This document shows positions 6,034 through 7,755 of a stretch of 7,755 bases of DNA, one piece after another. The notes beneath the pieces are model-generated. The model was not told the origin of the DNA and did no database searches. It worked only from the letters and a program-made list of their open reading frames with translations. Source of the stretch: Candidatus Shapirobacteria bacterium UBA4809 (GTDB taxonomy: Bacteria > Patescibacteriota > Microgenomatia > UBA12405); contig DHGB01000051.1 in NCBI GenBank assembly GCA_002402535.1, forward strand, positions 1 to 7,755, in the 5' to 3' direction. Position 1 is the first letter of the stretch. Each line of letters begins with the position of its first letter. The position numbers and the translations under genes are program-made.

Positions 6034-7398
6034 TTAGAGGGAATTTTTTATTTGGTTAATAAGTTCTTTTAAGGGTGGAGAAGTTTGAAGGTCGGCGGCA
6101 ACTTTGTCCCGGGCATGCATAATACTGGTGTGATCACGACCACCAAGCAGCTCCCCTACTTCTTTGAGAGGTAGTTTGATTTCGGTTAAAAGAAGATAAG
6201 CGGTGATATGACGAGCAGTAACTAGTTCTTTTTTGCGAGATGAGCCACATAAATCCCCCGTTTTAAGGTTGAAATATTTGGCGCAGACCGAAAGAAGATG
6301 GCGGGCATTGAGCCTTGGAGAGGAGGAAGAAAAAGCGGAACTAAGAGAACCATTTTGGGAAGAGAAATGTTTTTGAACTAAATCAATATCGACAAGCTTG
6401 TGGTTTTGGGCTAAAGAAATAACAGCCAGCTCTTGAATTTTACCCTCAATATCGCGGATATTTGATTGAATATTGTCGGCGAGAAACTGAACTGCTTCGA
6501 AGGTCAGATCAATACCCTTATTTTGAGCCTTTTGTTGAATAATGGCGCTGCGCATTTCTAAATCTGGAGGTTGAATATCAACCGTGAGTCCACCCATAAA
6601 ACGGGAAACCAGACGGTCTTCGAGCTCTTTAATATCGCCGGGTTTACGGTCAGAAGTGAGAATAACCTGCTTTCCCGCTAAATGAAGAGCGTTAAAGGTA
6701 TGAAAAAACTCTTCCTGAATATATTCTTTACCGGCTAAAAACTGAATATCGTCAACCAAAATACAATCTAACTGGCGATATTTATTTTTGAACTGATTAA
6801 TGGCTTTGGTTTTGAGAGCATTAATGAGTTCGTTACCAAAAGTTTCGGCGGGGAAATATTTAATTTTTAGATCGGGATTGTTTTTGAGAAGCTCGTGGCC
6901 AATGGCTTGCATCAAATGGGTTTTGCCGACCCCGACTCCACCCCAGAGAAAAAAGGGATTGTAGGAAAGACCAGGGTTTTTAATTACTCCTTGGGCGGCA
7001 GCATAGGCGAAATTATTGCTATTGCCGACGACAAGATTTTCGAAAGTATAGTTTGGATGGAGACCGGCCTGAGTAAAATGAGTGGCGGAGCTTTTAGGTT
7101 GATAGGAAAAAAGAGGAGAAGAAGCTAGACCATTACTGTCTTCATTTTTAATAATTTCCTGAACGATAAATTTAAGGCGATTATCTTTTTTGGTTTGGTT
7201 GTCAAAGGCGCTTTTAAAAAGTTCATAATAGCGTTTTTGGTTTAAATCACAAAGATAGGCATTAGAACAGGCAATAATAGCCTCAGAATTTTGTAGAGAA
7301 ATCAGCTGAGTTTTGGCAACGAAGGTTTGGTAGACAGCAGGAGCGAGAACAACCCGGAGCTCCTCCTGAGTATTTTTCCAAAGTTGGTCAAGGTCCAT
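6034..7398 (-). CDS. dnaA: Chromosomal replication initiator protein DnaA
   Basis: DnaA binds 9-base boxes at the origin and, as an ATP-bound filament, opens the DNA and helps load the replicative helicase. All four domains can be seen in 454 residues, a normal length. Domain I (about 1-82) is the oligomerisation/partner domain and domain II (about 83-113) a variable linker. The AAA+ core has Walker A GGVGVGKT (153-160), Walker B ILVDDIQFL (213-221), sensor 1 TSDR (248-251), the arginine-finger segment EDRLVSRF (260-267, R266) and sensor 2 NIRDIEGKI (313-321, R315). Domain IV carries the basic loop SSRKKELVTARHITAYL (386-402) and the box-binding signature DHTSIMHARDKV (422-433). No key residue is missing. 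The gene is divergent from rpmH and precedes dnaN. The upstream spacer contains DnaA boxes, which fits the autoregulation known for the family. No Shine-Dalgarno precedes the ATG. Confidence 0.98.
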   Translation of the reverse strand: MDLDQLWKNTQEELRVVLAPAVYQTFVAKTQLISLQNSEAIIACSNAYLCDLNQKRYYELFKSAFDNQTKKDNRLKFIVQEIIKNEDSNGLASSPLFSYQPKSSATHFTQAGLHPNYTFENLVVGNSNNFAYAAAQGVIKNPGLSYNPFFLWGGVGVGKTHLMQAIGHELLKNNPDLKIKYFPAETFGNELINALKTKAINQFKNKYRQLDCILVDDIQFLAGKEYIQEEFFHTFNALHLAGKQVILTSDRKPGDIKELEDRLVSRFMGGLTVDIQPPDLEMRSAIIQQKAQNKGIDLTFEAVQFLADNIQSNIRDIEGKIQELAVISLAQNHKLVDIDLVQKHFSSQNGSLSSAFSSSSPRLNARHLLSVCAKYFNLKTGDLCGSSRKKELVTARHITAYLLLTEIKLPLKEVGELLGGRDHTSIMHARDKVAADLQTSPPLKELINQIKNSL

Positions 7399-7400
7399 AT

Positions 7401-7406
7401 AATATA
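7401..7406 (-). promoter_or_regulatory. Possible -10 box (TATATT) at the dnaA start
   Basis: On the - strand TATATT ends only two bases before the dnaA ATG within a T-rich run. This is close even for a leaderless start, and the true promoter could lie further upstream nearer the DnaA boxes at 7502-7533. There is no ribosome binding site in the 20 bases before the ATG. Confidence 0.2.
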
Positions 7407-7413
7407 AAAAAAT

Positions 7414-7454
7414 TCTAAATTCTAAATTCTAAAAAAATAAAAAATAAAAAATAA
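7414..7454. repeat. Heptamer repeat block upstream of dnaA (locus 2)
   Basis: TCTAAAT, TCTAAAT and TCTAAAA follow one another at 7414-7434. The A-rich tail keeps a period of seven, with single T residues at 7438, 7445 and 7452. It belongs to the same repeat as 4551-4571 and 7568-7588. It sits between dnaA and its upstream DnaA boxes, so it would be transcribed in any dnaA leader starting beyond it. Confidence 0.8.
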
Positions 7455-7474
7455 CTAAGATCAGGCAGAAAAAT

Positions 7475-7494
7475 GGTCTCGAGGCAAGAGATCC
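7475..7494. other. Small imperfect hairpin between dnaA and its upstream DnaA boxes
   Basis: GGTCTC (7475-7480) pairs with GAGATCC (7488-7494) with one bulged base and a seven-base loop. On the - strand it is followed by ATTTTT, so it might act as a weak attenuator or terminator in the dnaA leader. The stem is short and could be fortuitous. Confidence 0.25.
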
Positions 7495-7501
7495 TTTAGG
7501 G

Positions 7502-7510
7502 TTATCCACA
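7502..7510 (+). promoter_or_regulatory. DnaA box, perfect TTATCCACA, in the dnaA-rpmH spacer
   Basis: An exact consensus box on the + strand, 104 bases upstream of the dnaA start codon. It is a natural site for DnaA autoregulation or for a second origin subregion. Confidence 0.85.
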
Positions 7511-7524
7511 TTATAATAAAGGAG

Positions 7525-7533
7525 TTTTCCACA
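7525..7533 (+). promoter_or_regulatory. DnaA box, TTTTCCACA (one mismatch)
   Basis: It has one mismatch to the consensus (third base), the same orientation as the perfect box at 7502-7510 and a 23-base start-to-start distance. The pair forms the second DnaA-binding cluster of the window. Confidence 0.65.
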
Positions 7534-7567
7534 GTTGAAAAGAGGTCAAATTGAAGAAAATAAAAAA

Positions 7568-7588
7568 TCTAAATTCTAAAACCTAAAA
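7568..7588. repeat. Three tandem heptamers upstream of rpmH (locus 3)
   Basis: Units TCTAAAT, TCTAAAA and CCTAAAA lie in tandem, 19 of 21 positions matching the block upstream of dnaA, and in the same orientation. They end 15 bases before the rpmH -10-like box. Confidence 0.75.
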
Positions 7589-7600
7589 TAAGAGAAAAGA

Positions 7601-7609
7601 TGATAAAAT
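7601..7609 (+). promoter_or_regulatory. Putative extended -10 promoter of rpmH
   Basis: TGATAAAAT fits an extended -10 (TGnTAnnnT) and ends six bases before the rpmH ATG. No -35 or Shine-Dalgarno is evident, so a leaderless transcript is likely. Confidence 0.45.
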
Positions 7610-7615
7610 TACCGC

Positions 7616-7755
7616 ATGAAACAAAAGGGGACATTTCAACCAAAAAAGAAAAAAAGAGCCAAGGTTCATGGTTTTTTAAAAAGAATGGAAACAGCCAAAG
7701 GACGAAAGATAATTAAAAAGAGAAGAGAAAAAGGCAGAATAAAGTTGACGGTATA
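7616..7755 (+). CDS. rpmH: Large-subunit ribosomal protein L34 (3' end cut by window)
   Basis: L34 (bL34) is a small basic protein of the 50S subunit that packs against 23S rRNA. The 46 codons visible show the family pattern: [19 protein letters not shown] at residues 6-24, then the [13 protein letters not shown] stretch that matches the GRKVLxxRRxKGR core. Nearly 40 percent of the residues are Lys or Arg. The start MKQKGTFQP has two more residues than the common MKRTFQP. The window ends two bases (TA) into codon 47; since the family is 44-47 residues long, this may already be the stop. It diverges from dnaA, the classical position next to an origin. An extended -10-like box lies six bases before the ATG and no ribosome binding site is seen. 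Confidence 0.95.
   Translation, partial: MKQKGTFQPKKKKRAKVHGFLKRMETAKGRKIIKKRREKGRIKLTV

Noticed and set aside
6895..7128. A 77-codon + strand frame inside dnaA
   Set aside because: It is antisense to the highly conserved AAA+ region of dnaA and has no start signals or recognisable product.
1..7755. tRNA, rRNA, CRISPR array or insertion sequence
   Set aside because: No cloverleaf-like segment, direct repeat-spacer array, transposase frame or long terminal inverted repeat was found by reading both strands.

Overview
The window looks like the dnaA–dnaN chromosome region of a small-genome, AT-rich bacterium, most likely a member of the Candidate Phyla Radiation (Patescibacteria). That placement is an inference. 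It rests on low GC, compact genes with almost no Shine-Dalgarno sequences, simple heptamer repeats between genes, and a large membrane-anchored peptidoglycan hydrolase of a kind I associate with the type IV secretion-like clusters of that group. The standard code fits all genes: a TGA ends the 308-aa gene and overlaps the next ATG, which argues against the lineages that read TGA as glycine.

Left part (1-4539, all + strand). The tail of an unidentified gene (1-186) is followed closely by a 1013-aa membrane protein. That protein has a charged helical N-terminal half, hydrophobic segments, and a cysteine-rich C-terminal half carrying a lysozyme-like domain and a complete M23 (LytM-type) metallopeptidase domain. 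Two small proteins with N-terminal membrane anchors follow (308 and 119 aa, joined by an ATGA overlap). The tight packing suggests one cell-envelope or secretion operon.

Middle (4540-4644). A short spacer separates this operon from the convergent dnaN. It holds three heptamer repeats and a second copy of the dnaN 3' end. That copy encodes the same last six residues plus a stop, differs only at third codon positions, and is split by a 31-base insert that can form a hairpin.

Right part (4645-7755). dnaN and dnaA lie on the - strand with a 270-base gap, and rpmH lies divergently on the + strand: the classical rpmH-dnaA-dnaN order. DnaA boxes sit in both spacers, two perfect and others degenerate, so the dnaA-dnaN gap is the best origin candidate. 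The usual recF does not follow dnaN. The + strand stays G-rich through the hand-counted lines on both sides, so skew does not confirm an origin here.

Of seven coding regions, five have a TATAAT-like hexamer 2 to 8 bases before the ATG and no clear ribosome binding site, which suggests leaderless transcripts. No RNA genes, CRISPR array, transposase or tRNA were found.
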